A program made the position numbers and the translations under genes. Below, piece by piece: positions 49,253-58,006 of a DNA stretch of 64,000 bases. The notes beneath the pieces are model-generated. The model worked only from the letters and a program-made list of their open reading frames with translations. It searched no databases and was not told where the DNA came from. Source of the DNA: CAVTPD01 sp963736575 (GTDB lineage Bacteria; Bacteroidota; Bacteroidia; Cytophagales; JAAEPT01); the NCBI GenBank assembly GCA_963736575.1, contig CAVTPD010000001.1, positions 1,674,001 through 1,738,000 on the forward strand. The letters run 5' to 3'. How positions within the stretch are numbered: position 1 is the stretch's first letter; each line of letters opens with the position of its first letter.

Positions 49253-50302
49253 TTAGTGCATTGTGGCTAATACTTTATTAGAAAGCTGACCATTATACAT
49301 TTTCTTGTACTCTACTTTTCTTTCAATAGCATCTACTACACTGTCGGTAAAATCGGGCATTCCAATTTTTCTAAAACTCCTTAATCCACCTGGGCTTAAT
49401 ACATTGATTTCTATTAACTTATCACCTACTACATCAAGCCCTACAAAAAAGTGTCCGTCTTTAATTAATTTGGGCGAAACAATATCTATTATGCGTTGCA
49501 TATCCGGAGTCATTTCTACTTTGCCGGCAGTACCGCCTTGTGAAAAATTATTTCGGAATTCCCCTTCCATACTTTTTCTTAAAATCAATGCTTGATGTCC
49601 GTCTTGTTCTAAAACTCTTCCGTTCATTAAGAAAATACGGACATCCCCTTCACTCACTTTAGGAAGATATTCTTGTGCTATTACATACCCATCGGCCTTA
49701 ATAACTTCTAGAATCTGGTTAATATTTTTTTCTTCCTTATCTATGAAATATACATTTTGCCCGCCTGAACCTTCCAATGGTTTTAGAACCATTTGATTGC
49801 CATTTTCAGCATAAAACTTCATTAATTCGTCTTTTTCACGAGTAATAATACTTTTCGGTTTTATTTCTTGAGGTAATTCTTCAAAATAGAGCTTATCTAC
49901 AAAGGAATTAGACATGGCATAAGCGTCATTAAGTACTAATACCCCCATCTGCTCAATTATTCTACCGAAAGAAATACCAGCATGTTCGGCCCAATGCCTT
50001 TCTTTGCTTTCTTCAGTAGGGTTATTACGAATAAACATCACATCAAATTCGGTAACATCTATTGTCTTTTTATCCTTCTCCCCTTTTTTAGCGGCTTCAA
50101 AAAATTGGTCATCATTTTTTGATTTCAGTCTTTTAGAAAACATATAACAATGAACACTCATTTTAAAATTAGACTGGAAGCAAAAATCCCCAACATTCAT
50201 AACGTAAACATCATGACCTCGGTCGTGCATCTTTTTCATTAAAGCTACTGAAGTACCTGTCTTTTCAGTACTTATATCATTTATTACATAACATATTTTC
50301 AT
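49253..50302 (-). CDS. ATP-grasp ligase, glutathione synthetase/RimK-like
   Basis: A 349-residue ATP-grasp enzyme. The N-terminal domain (KICYVINDISTEKTGTSVALM, DVMFIRNNPTEE) is like glutathione synthetase GshB. The ATP-grasp core has MVLKPLEGSGGQNVYFI (phosphate-binding loop), EYLPKVSEGDVRIFLMNGRVLE and GLDVVGDKLIEINVLSPGGL (Mg ligands E and N). These enzymes join a carboxylate to an amine through an acyl phosphate. There is no adjacent GshA-type gene, so simple glutathione synthesis is not proven. The start overlaps the stop of the QEGLA gene by 4 bp. Confidence 0.88.
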   Translation of the reverse strand: MKICYVINDISTEKTGTSVALMKKMHDRGHDVYVMNVGDFCFQSNFKMSVHCYMFSKRLKSKNDDQFFEAAKKGEKDKKTIDVTEFDVMFIRNNPTEESKERHWAEHAGISFGRIIEQMGVLVLNDAYAMSNSFVDKLYFEELPQEIKPKSIITREKDELMKFYAENGNQMVLKPLEGSGGQNVYFIDKEEKNINQILEVIKADGYVIAQEYLPKVSEGDVRIFLMNGRVLEQDGHQALILRKSMEGEFRNNFSQGGTAGKVEMTPDMQRIIDIVSPKLIKDGHFFVGLDVVGDKLIEINVLSPGGLRSFRKIGMPDFTDSVVDAIERKVEYKKMYNGQLSNKVLATMH

Positions 50303-52134
50303 AATTGAGCTAATTTATAGATAGGCAAGCCTTCTCTTATTTTTTGAATTTTAGATTCGTATTCAGCCGACTCCATATAACGGGGTTTTATAGCCGGTTT
50401 TTTTAGTATATTCCTATCGGTTAGTTCTTTAATTACATCTACATGGTGTATAGCAAATTTTCCCGACAATAGATTTTCCAGGTTCCCACCCTCTATCAAA
50501 TAATTTCTAAGCTGAACCAAACCTTTTAAATAAATAATGTCTTTCAGAAACCCACCTCCCTGTAGCATTCGTGAAGTAATATTAAAGGCCCTTTTTTCTG
50601 AAAACCCATACTTTTGATGCAGCTCGCTGTACATTTCCTTAAAATCTAAGCCGTTTATTAATGCGTTACCGGCAATTACTCTACCGGCAATAATTCTTAG
50701 TCGGTTACCCGTAAGTGCACCTGCAAAATATTCAGACATTACTGCAATACCTTCTTGTAGAGAATCATAATCGGCCAGACCAATAGCCATTTGTTGCAAA
50801 GGCTGTTGGCTTCCGTTGTAGAAAGTAAGGGAATGTGTTCCTATTTCATGCTGAATAAGAGAAACAGCTTCCGTTTCACTCATTTTATATTCAGCAGGAA
50901 GGTATAACTCACCATTAGAAACCATTATTATATTTACATCGTCACGGATATGAATTTTGCTGGTATAACCTGGGGATTGTTTTCTAAAATACTCAAACTC
51001 TTCTTCTGCCATAGCAGCAAATGAATAAGCATCTATATTGGCTTTTTGTTCTGTGTCGTAAGCTTCAGGTATGCGTGTTAAGATTTCTTCAGCTTCATGT
51101 ACTAAAGATTTTTCTAAACCTCTGTACAACCGTACACTCCGTTGAAAAAAGCCTTTTTTCCCCCTCTCTTTTAACATGCTTAACTCTTGGTCAATTTCTT
51201 CCCTTTTTTCATCAAACAGATAAGCTAAAGCTGGGTCATCAATATCTTCCATCTTTAAGTTAAATAACTTACGTTTTAGAATGTCTGGATCAACGGGAAG
51301 CATTCTATAATGAAAATCATGTAATTCAGTTGTGTTCGATTCAAAAAAATGCTGTCTAATTTCTGAAATATTAGTGGGGGCCACCAATAATAAAAATTGA
51401 TAACTTGATTGAATTTCATACAGCTTTTTATCAATTTTTAAAACGCCAGAATCTACTTTCCTTTTACCAAGTGCAGTATAACTTTTAATGTTAGAAGATG
51501 TCTGTACTCTAGTATATTCAAATAATGCTTTTTGAATGGCTTTAATAAACGTTTTACGGAAGCGTCTAAAATAAATAGGATATGTATGCCCTATTTTGGA
51601 CCTAAAAACTGGCGGCACCTCTAATTGAAGTAACTGTGCACCACAAGACTCTAATAATTCAGCGTTTAAGGTAACCTCATTTTCAGATTTAACATGATTT
51701 TGAACTTCTATATTTAATTCATGATCACCTTTACTTCTTTCAATTTTGCTTAATTCTGTTTTAAGTGAATTTATGGTAATGGGGTACTTTTCTAGGTTAC
51801 CAATAATGTTAAATGTTTTACTACCTAACAAGCCGGCATGTATTTCTAAAATTAAAAAAGAGCCAAACCTAGCAGACATTACTTCGGTAATTCTACAGCA
51901 AAGTAATTGATAAAAAGATTTGTATTCTTCTGAAATTGTTAAGAATGAAGCCTTACTTTTTGCCAGCTTTAATGTCTCTTTGTCATTTTTTGTATGTTGG
52001 TAAACGATAAGAAAAGGCACATCATGCTCTAAAAACAAATATCCATTACCGGGTAATGAACATGAAATTCTTTTGTGAGCTAACAGATTGTTTATAATCT
52101 CATCAATTATTTTTAACTCTTTAATGGCCACCAT
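50299..52134 (-). CDS. Flavohemoglobin expression-modulating QEGLA motif protein (DUF1704 metallopeptidase-like)
   Basis: A 611-residue DUF1704 protein. The zinc-peptidase-like motif is VSLIQHEIGTHSLTFYNG (HExxxH), followed by the name-giving LQEGIAVMSEYFAG (QEGLA, here QEGIA). The N-terminal ~200 residues form a separate alpha/beta domain (LPGNGYLFLEHDVPFLIVYQ). Eukaryotic relatives (MATCAP) remove tyrosine from tubulin, so a carboxypeptidase role is plausible. The bacterial name refers to a reported effect on flavohemoglobin, not a proven activity. It is first in the operon with the ATP-grasp and aspartoacylase-like genes. Confidence 0.88.
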   Translation of the reverse strand: MVAIKELKIIDEIINNLLAHKRISCSLPGNGYLFLEHDVPFLIVYQHTKNDKETLKLAKSKASFLTISEEYKSFYQLLCCRITEVMSARFGSFLILEIHAGLLGSKTFNIIGNLEKYPITINSLKTELSKIERSKGDHELNIEVQNHVKSENEVTLNAELLESCGAQLLQLEVPPVFRSKIGHTYPIYFRRFRKTFIKAIQKALFEYTRVQTSSNIKSYTALGKRKVDSGVLKIDKKLYEIQSSYQFLLLVAPTNISEIRQHFFESNTTELHDFHYRMLPVDPDILKRKLFNLKMEDIDDPALAYLFDEKREEIDQELSMLKERGKKGFFQRSVRLYRGLEKSLVHEAEEILTRIPEAYDTEQKANIDAYSFAAMAEEEFEYFRKQSPGYTSKIHIRDDVNIIMVSNGELYLPAEYKMSETEAVSLIQHEIGTHSLTFYNGSQQPLQQMAIGLADYDSLQEGIAVMSEYFAGALTGNRLRIIAGRVIAGNALINGLDFKEMYSELHQKYGFSEKRAFNITSRMLQGGGFLKDIIYLKGLVQLRNYLIEGGNLENLLSGKFAIHHVDVIKELTDRNILKKPAIKPRYMESAEYESKIQKIREGLPIYKLAQL

Positions 52135-52472
52135 TAATCTGAAATATTATGATTTTAACTGAGTTAAAAAGGACAATTGTTGTGCCTTGAATCTTACCGT
52201 AAGTATGAAAACCTCATTTGTTAATAAAGGAAATGCCTTTATAGACTGAAAAAGAATCATTTTAGTATCTTAAAAAGTTCTATAAGAATAAAATCCCTAA
52301 TATTTAGCGGGTTTATTTAAACTGGTTTGAGCATAGACTTGCTAATACTGTAGAAGAACTTTCACATGAAATTTTACACACATCTAAGAATGTATGTTAA
52401 GAAATACGCTAATAAAAAATTACTGGTATAAAAATAAGGTGATAAGGTTTTTGTAATCCTCAATTAAGCTAC
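52135..52472. other. Intergenic region, nothing clear
   Basis: About 340 bp upstream of the QEGLA gene and downstream of the MDR gene. I see no gene. A short hairpin (ATAAAGG/CCTTTAT, 52224-52242) without a T-run is present. The QEGLA operon promoter should lie at the left edge. Confidence 0.4.
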
Positions 52473-53408
52473 TCAAATCTCAATTGCAATTTTCCCTACA
52501 AAGCTTTCTTTACCTAATGTTCTAAAAGCCATATTCAATTGTTCTAAAGTAAATGACTTATAAACAATAGGTTTAATGGTTTCTTCTTCTACCATTTGTT
52601 TAATAGAAAGTAAATCTTTGCTGGCAGGTTTTGCGCGTACTACTTTCATGGGTTTAGAGATTAAATCGGCCACTAATTCAATTGCGCTACCAACATTTTC
52701 TACCCCACCTCTGGTAGAAACAAACATACCTTCTCTAGATAAAGCATTTTTAAAATCAGAGGCTGTATACTTACCGGCAGCGTCATAGAATAAATCATAT
52801 TCCTGATTTTGAGGTATGCTTTCTTGTTCGTAATTAATTACATGATTACAACCCAAAGATTGAGCAAATTCTATGTGTTTAGAACTGCATACCCCAGTTA
52901 TTTCGAAAGCTAATTTTTTAGCTATTTGTACTGCAATACTCCCTACACCACCGGTGCAACCGGTAATAAGCACATGGTCAGACGATTTCATTTTACCGTC
53001 ATACAACATGCCTTGCCAAGCGGTTAAGGACACTAATGGTAAAACAGCAGCTTCTTTAAAGCTTATGTTCTTGGGTTTATGAACGGCATTACGGGCATCT
53101 ACTGCCATTTCTTCGGCATAGGCACCTCCTTTTAAAGCACTTATAAAACCGAAAACTTCATCTCCTTCTTTAAACCAAGTACTACGTGATTGAATAACAA
53201 CACCACTAAAATCGCTGCCCAGTACATGGTCTCCAAATAAACCAGTTATTAAGCGCGTAGAACCTTCTTTTACAATAGCATCTATAGGGTTTACTGAAGA
53301 GGCTTTATTACGGATTACTATTTGTCCTTCTTTGCATTGGGGCAATGGAAGATCTTTTATTAGGAACGGTTCCACTGAGCCGTATTTTTCTATTACCGCT
53401 GCTTTCAT
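52473..53408 (-). CDS. Zinc-independent MDR oxidoreductase (quinone-oxidoreductase-like)
   Basis: A 311-residue medium-chain dehydrogenase/reductase. The pattern MKAAVIEKYGSVEPFLIKDLPLP, SSVNPIDAIVKEGS, VLGSDFSGVV, and the NAD(P)-binding TGCTGGVGSIAVQIAKKLAF is that of the quinone-oxidoreductase branch, which reduces quinones or alpha,beta-unsaturated carbonyls with NADPH. Typical catalytic zinc ligands are absent. It is on the same strand as three small genes upstream, ending at the SDR gene, and may form a redox-stress operon with them. Confidence 0.9.
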   Translation of the reverse strand: MKAAVIEKYGSVEPFLIKDLPLPQCKEGQIVIRNKASSVNPIDAIVKEGSTRLITGLFGDHVLGSDFSGVVIQSRSTWFKEGDEVFGFISALKGGAYAEEMAVDARNAVHKPKNISFKEAAVLPLVSLTAWQGMLYDGKMKSSDHVLITGCTGGVGSIAVQIAKKLAFEITGVCSSKHIEFAQSLGCNHVINYEQESIPQNQEYDLFYDAAGKYTASDFKNALSREGMFVSTRGGVENVGSAIELVADLISKPMKVVRAKPASKDLLSIKQMVEEETIKPIVYKSFTLEQLNMAFRTLGKESFVGKIAIEI

Positions 53409-53421
53409 AATCTATAATTTT

Positions 53422-53622
53422 TTAATTCTTGGAATAAACCTCTGTTTTAAGTTTATCTAAAAGATTATTGAAAAACTCAGTTTCATTTTCGTTCTCAATG
53501 GTTATACCAATACTTTCGTCGTCTACCGTATTTATTAAAATATCGTTAGAGTAGTTTTTTAAGTAGGTTAAGACTTTGTCTCGCATTCCTTCTTTGTAGT
53601 ATATTCTAAAGTTCTTATTCAT
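53422..53622 (-). CDS. Small protein of unknown function, 66 residues
   Basis: A 66-residue protein starting MNKNFRIYYKEGMRDKVLTY. Predicted beta-alpha-beta-beta-alpha layout, with an acidic C-terminal half (ESIGITIENENETEFFNNLLDKL), which could be a ferredoxin-like fold. It lies 13 bp upstream of the MDR gene and downstream of the 189-residue gene on the same strand, with ordinary codon use, so it is probably real. I recognise no family. Confidence 0.55.
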   Translation of the reverse strand: MNKNFRIYYKEGMRDKVLTYLKNYSNDILINTVDDESIGITIENENETEFFNNLLDKLKTEVYSKN

Positions 53623-53659
53623 AATTTCTACTGTTTATGTTCCGTTATATTCATTAAAA

Positions 53660-54229
53660 TTAAATGCCTGTATATGTAGCATGGTCTATAAAAGGTTGCG
53701 ACTCATTAATCTCATTTCTCTTATTCAGATTTATAGAATAATCGGTTTCTATTAGTAATTCGGGTTGAATACGCAACAAACACTTTGCGTCTTTCTTAAA
53801 TGTAAATACTAAATTTTGTAAGGTATCGGTTTCAGCCAAAGGTTGCCATTGCTTATTCTTCCAAATAAACAACTCGGTAAAAACTTTGCCTTTAGAGTTG
53901 TTGCAAGCGTTTACCGTTAATACTTGGTGGGCACTACAATTAAATTTATAGGCTTTAGATTGTGGTTTTTGGGCTGAAAAATGAACAGATTCTGAATAAG
54001 GTAGTTTAATATAAACAGAGTCACTAAAGGAAGCTTTCCCAGCATCTATCCAAGCTTTAGCCATTGGTGTATTGATTAGAGATGCCTTTTCTAGCGATTT
54101 TACATATTCTTGGTAGTGGCTCTGTTTTTCGAAATAAAAAGAGCCCATATGCCAACTGAAACCTATTATAACTAAAAGGATATAAGCGGTACCAAAGTGA
54201 AGGTGTTTTGATAATTTTCTGTATTTCAT
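53660..54229 (-). CDS. Hypothetical membrane-anchored protein
   Basis: A 189-residue protein with one N-terminal membrane segment (about 12-31, FGTAYILLVIIGFSWHMGSF), then a polar, beta-rich region that should face the periplasm. The Ser/Thr-rich ending and the LLRIQPELLIETDYSINLNK strand give no clear family. It lies 3 bp before the SDR gene stop region, on the same strand, so they are probably co-transcribed. Function unknown. Confidence 0.6.
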   Translation of the reverse strand: MKYRKLSKHLHFGTAYILLVIIGFSWHMGSFYFEKQSHYQEYVKSLEKASLINTPMAKAWIDAGKASFSDSVYIKLPYSESVHFSAQKPQSKAYKFNCSAHQVLTVNACNNSKGKVFTELFIWKNKQWQPLAETDTLQNLVFTFKKDAKCLLRIQPELLIETDYSINLNKRNEINESQPFIDHATYTGI

Positions 54230-54232
54230 AAC

Positions 54233-55081
54233 CTAACCTCCTACTATTTCGCCTCCGTTAACGTGTATAACTTGCCCTGTTGTATAACTACTATCTTCTG
54301 AAGCCAAATAAACATACGCTGGTGCTACTTCAGAGGGTTGGCCCGCTCTACCCAAAGGTTGGCCAGTTCCAAAGTCGGTAACATCATTAAAAGCAGCGGG
54401 TATTAATGGTGTCCAAATTGGGCCAGGGGCTACGGCATTTACTAAAATACCTTTAGAGGCTAAATTAGCAGACAATGCTCTTGTAAAAGAAGTAATGGCT
54501 CCTTTTGTGCTGGCATAATCTATTAAGTGAGAGCTGCCTCTATAGCTTACTACGGAGGTTGTGTTAATAATTCGCCCACCTTTTTTAAGGTGTTTTAAAG
54601 CGTTCTGTGTCATAAAGAAAAAAGAAAAAACATTTGTTTCGAAGGTCTTCGTTAGATTTTCATACGTTATATCCTCCAAATTATCTTCGGGGTAATGAAC
54701 AGCAGCATTATTGACAAGAATATCTAGTTGACCAAATTTATCGATGGTTGCTTTTACCGCTTGAGCACAAAAATCATTTTTACGTATGTCTCCCTGAATT
54801 AATAAACCTTCTCTTTTTTCTTTTTCTACTAACGACAAGGTTTTTTTAGCGTCCTGTATTTCATCTAAATATACTATGGCTACGTTTGCGCCTTCTTTAG
54901 CAAAATGTACGGCAACAGCCCTGCCTATTCCGCTATCACCACCAGTAATTAAGGCTACTTTGTTAAGAAGCTTATTACTGCCTATATAATCCTTTTTAAT
55001 TATTTCGGGTTGCGGATGCATTTCCTGTTCTACACCCGGTTGTTCTGATTGATCTTGTGCTGGAAATTGATTTGGTTTCAT
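54233..55081 (-). CDS. Short-chain dehydrogenase/reductase, general-stress type (YhdF/GSP39-like)
   Basis: A 282-residue SDR with an N-terminal extension rich in Pro and Gln (QFPAQDQSEQPGVEQEMHPQ) typical of the YhdF/YhxC group. The core is complete: ALITGGDSGIGRAVAVHFA (NAD(P) site), LVNNAAVHYPE, the catalytic Ser in INTTSVVSYRG and YASTKGAITSFTRAL (Tyr/Lys), and VAPGPIWTPLIP. These enzymes reduce carbonyls; many are stress-induced, but the substrate is unknown. It is the upstream gene of a four-gene minus-strand group ending with the MDR gene. Confidence 0.92.
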   Translation of the reverse strand: MKPNQFPAQDQSEQPGVEQEMHPQPEIIKKDYIGSNKLLNKVALITGGDSGIGRAVAVHFAKEGANVAIVYLDEIQDAKKTLSLVEKEKREGLLIQGDIRKNDFCAQAVKATIDKFGQLDILVNNAAVHYPEDNLEDITYENLTKTFETNVFSFFFMTQNALKHLKKGGRIINTTSVVSYRGSSHLIDYASTKGAITSFTRALSANLASKGILVNAVAPGPIWTPLIPAAFNDVTDFGTGQPLGRAGQPSEVAPAYVYLASEDSSYTTGQVIHVNGGEIVGG

Positions 55082-55342
55082 AGCAATGTTTTTTAAAAAT
55101 CATCTATCCATGTAACAGAATTCTTGCCAGTATTAAACAGGCATTATTTAGGCCCTAAAGCATTATCTGATCCTTATAGCTATAGAATAAATGCACAGTT
55201 TTGGGGATGTGTTTACACGCTGAAAGTAATTATTTACTCATTTTCAGATTCTTCTGTTTATAAATACTATTGAATGAAGTGTGTGTTTATAATAGAATAG
55301 TTAAAAATATTTCCTTTATTGACTAAGCATAGATTAATAAGA

Positions 55343-55762
55343 ATGAAATATCCTGAAAGCAAAAGATTGGCCGCCTTGCCAAAAAAATACGATATACAAG
55401 TAAAAGAACTTGAGTCGGAACCCGAATTAGAAGAATTAATAGCTGTGGAATTCTCAGCGGGTAACAAAACATGGAATCTCTTTATAAAAGACGAATACGA
55501 CGACTTTGACACGGACAACCAGTTGGTATGTATTTACCTTTGTTTACGTGCCTTAGAAGATTTCGACGACTGTGATGATCTGAACGAATGGTGTAAGATG
55601 TACGGTATAAAGCCCTATTCTAATGTTGTTACCGGCTATTACAAACAATTGAGAAAGACCTATCAAGAAATTAAATCTACCATTAAAACGATTGATCCTT
55701 GCATTTCTGCAAACGATTATGAGTTAAGAACGGGAGCTTACCATGAATTGGTAGAAGCTTAA
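55343..55762 (+). CDS. Hypothetical protein, about 139 residues
   Basis: A soluble acidic protein with no known motif. The longest frame begins at a TTG (55319), but MKYPESKRLAALPKKYDIQVK at 55343 is a better start. The central segment VCIYLCLRALEDFDDCDDLNEWCKMYGI, with three cysteines, and the helix YYKQLRKTYQEIKSTIKTI are conserved-looking features. It stands alone, divergent from the SDR gene and 217 bp before the aldonolactone oxidase gene. No function assigned. Confidence 0.65.
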   Translation: MKYPESKRLAALPKKYDIQVKELESEPELEELIAVEFSAGNKTWNLFIKDEYDDFDTDNQLVCIYLCLRALEDFDDCDDLNEWCKMYGIKPYSNVVTGYYKQLRKTYQEIKSTIKTIDPCISANDYELRTGAYHELVEA

Positions 55763-55810
55763 GTACATTTAATTCGCTTATTTTAACTCTTCGGTTTACA
55801 AAATAAATTT

Positions 55811-55824
55811 CTCTTGCGCAAGAG
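55811..55824. promoter_or_regulatory. 14-bp perfect palindrome
   Basis: CTCTTGCGCAAGAG in the gap between the 139-residue gene and the FAD oxidase gene. The size suits a dimeric regulator site, but nothing else supports it. Confidence 0.3.
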
Positions 55825-55979
55825 CAAAGGGATAAATACGTCTAATTTTCACACTTTATAACCTGTCTAAAGTACCTAAAGCATCCACAATTGTTTTTAA
55901 TTTATTCTCTTGGAGGTATGTTTATAGAAACGCAAATAACAGTTGTGTTTGTTCTCTAGTTATAATTTGTAAAACATAG

Positions 55980-57305
55980 ATGGCCTCGGATAATAAAACA
56001 GAAAACCCAAACAAGAAAACCTGGGTAAGTTGGAATGAAAACGTTAAGCATAAATACAATAACTTGTATGTTATTCATTCTGAAAAAGAAATTGTAGAGT
56101 GTGTTAAAAATACTGATTCTAAAATTCGTGTTTTCGGCTCTAAACAATCCTCTGCAGATATAAGTGCCGGTACACCAACCCTTTTGGATTTTACCGAATA
56201 CAACAAAATCCTTAAAATTGATCCAGACAAAAAACAAATAACGGTACAGGCAGGCATTACATTAGCCGAATTACTGAACGTTGTTGAACAACAAGGTTGG
56301 TGCATCCCCTGTTTGCCAGATATTAATACAGTGACCCTTGGGGGCGCTATTTCTACTGCTACACACGGAACCGGTAAAGAAGGGAAAATATTACCTCAGT
56401 ACATGATAGCTTGTCGTTTAGTAACAGCTTCAGGAGATATTAAGACAATTACTGCTAAAGACGAATTAATGAAAGCCGTAAGGGTCTCTATAGGTGTATT
56501 GGGAATTTTTTCTGAAATAACACTGCAATGTTCAGAGACATACACCTTGCATTTAAAAGAACGTGCCATGAAAGACGATATGTGGACTTCTCTACTAGAG
56601 GGAATGTTAATTCAGCATGAATTTGTTCGCGTACTTTTTTTGCCACATACCAATCACAGTTATGTGATTACGGGTGATAAAATTGATCCCAATAAACCCA
56701 TTAAAACCAATAATGGCCCAGGATATTTAAAACACAGAAGAACTGCTTCAAGAATATTGTATAAATACACCTATCTATTCCCTAGTTTAACAGCTATTGC
56801 CAACAAAATTCTATACCGCTTATTTTTTACGGCCGAAAAAGAACACAAAGGAACATTATACAATGCCACCGTTACAAAGTCTAGAGGTTCTACTATGGAA
56901 TTAGCCGAATGGACGGTAGCAAGAAGTAAGTTTCAGGATTTATTTAAAGAATTGAAAACGCTTTTAGAAAGCAATAAGAATAAGTCGTATGTTCATATCC
57001 CAATGGATATCCGATTTATAAAACAAGACGACTCTTGGTTGAGTTATGCTTATGGAGAAGATACCGTAACCGTAGGCTGCGTTTGCCGCTTAAGTGATAA
57101 AGCCGACCGTTATGAAGCTTTTGAAACCGTTGAAAAACTTTTTTTGAAATACGAAGGCCGCCCACATTGGGCTAAACGATTTAAAGCCAAAAAAGAAACA
57201 TTGGCAAAACTATACCCTAAATTCAATGACTTTGTAGCTTTACGCAAAGAAATGGATCCCCAAGGCCGATTCTTGAACGACTATCTAAAAACGCTATTCC
57301 AATAA
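55980..57305 (+). CDS. FAD-binding aldonolactone oxidase-like protein
   Basis: A 441-residue flavoprotein of the L-gulonolactone/D-arabinonolactone oxidase type. Visible: the FAD domain IRVFGSKQSSADISAGTPTLLDF, TVQAGITLAELLNVVEQQG, TLGGAISTATHGTGKEGKIL and VSIGVLGIFSEITLQC; and near the C-terminus GRPHWAKRF, the HWxK motif of the ALO domain. Family members oxidise sugar lactones with oxygen or another acceptor. It has no signal peptide. It is 2 bp upstream of a HAD gene, so the two are co-transcribed. Confidence 0.9.
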   Translation: MASDNKTENPNKKTWVSWNENVKHKYNNLYVIHSEKEIVECVKNTDSKIRVFGSKQSSADISAGTPTLLDFTEYNKILKIDPDKKQITVQAGITLAELLNVVEQQGWCIPCLPDINTVTLGGAISTATHGTGKEGKILPQYMIACRLVTASGDIKTITAKDELMKAVRVSIGVLGIFSEITLQCSETYTLHLKERAMKDDMWTSLLEGMLIQHEFVRVLFLPHTNHSYVITGDKIDPNKPIKTNNGPGYLKHRRTASRILYKYTYLFPSLTAIANKILYRLFFTAEKEHKGTLYNATVTKSRGSTMELAEWTVARSKFQDLFKELKTLLESNKNKSYVHIPMDIRFIKQDDSWLSYAYGEDTVTVGCVCRLSDKADRYEAFETVEKLFLKYEGRPHWAKRFKAKKETLAKLYPKFNDFVALRKEMDPQGRFLNDYLKTLFQ

Positions 57306-57307
57306 GT

Positions 57308-57964
57308 ATGCATACATTCCCTAAAGGAGCTTTATTTGATTTTGATGGTGTTGTAGTGGATAGTAAGTCTACCCATTATGCTGCATGGGCTTCTGCCTAC
57401 CGTCAATTATTTCAGGCTGAAATTTGTCCTTTTCCAGATCATTTAGAAGGAAGTCATCCCCAGAAAATAGCGGCTTATTTTGCAAAAAATGCTGGTCACC
57501 CAGAATCAGCACAACAACTGCATGACCTTAAACTAGAACACCTTTTATTGATTCAGCAAGAGAATATTTTATTGCCCGGTGTTCATGAAATCACACAACT
57601 TCTTCAGCTTAAAAACACACCTTATGGTATTGCAAGTAACGCCTCAAAAGGATTTGTAGAAAACACTATAAATCAGCAAGATATAAACTTTTACATTTTT
57701 ACAGGAAACGAGGATTACAACTACCCCAAACCACACCCAGAAGCGTATATTTCTTTAGCAGAAAAGTTAGGCTTTGAGTTAGTAGACTTTCCTAGTTTAT
57801 GGGTTTTTGAAGACAGTTTAACAGGTTTAAAAGCAGCAGTTGATGCGGGTATGAAAGCCATTGGCATTGCTACCAAATTAGATAAAACAATTTTATTAGA
57901 AAATGGAGCTTCGTTAGCTTTTGATGATTTATTAGAAGCGTATGAGTTTCTAAAAAGATTATAA
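57308..57964 (+). CDS. HAD-superfamily sugar-phosphatase/beta-phosphoglucomutase-like
   Basis: A 218-residue HAD protein with FDFDGVVVDSKSTHY (motif I), IASNASKG (motif II), YPKPHPEAYISLAEKLG (Lys) and VFEDSLTGLKAAVDAGM (motif IV). The layout is that of subfamily IA, which includes beta-phosphoglucomutase and sugar phosphatases; the cap domain sequence cannot settle which. It follows the aldonolactone oxidase-like gene by 2 bp and presumably acts in the same sugar-related pathway. Confidence 0.9.
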   Translation: MHTFPKGALFDFDGVVVDSKSTHYAAWASAYRQLFQAEICPFPDHLEGSHPQKIAAYFAKNAGHPESAQQLHDLKLEHLLLIQQENILLPGVHEITQLLQLKNTPYGIASNASKGFVENTINQQDINFYIFTGNEDYNYPKPHPEAYISLAEKLGFELVDFPSLWVFEDSLTGLKAAVDAGMKAIGIATKLDKTILLENGASLAFDDLLEAYEFLKRL

Positions 57965-58006
57965 AACTGGTTTTGTTTTTTCCTTAGATAGAGTTTCTAA
58001 GTTAAA

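Noticed and set aside
49253..50302. Plain glutathione synthetase GshB in a glutathione operon
   Set aside because: No GshA-type glutamate-cysteine ligase is adjacent; the partners are a DUF1704 protein and an aspartoacylase-like hydrolase, so the product remains open.
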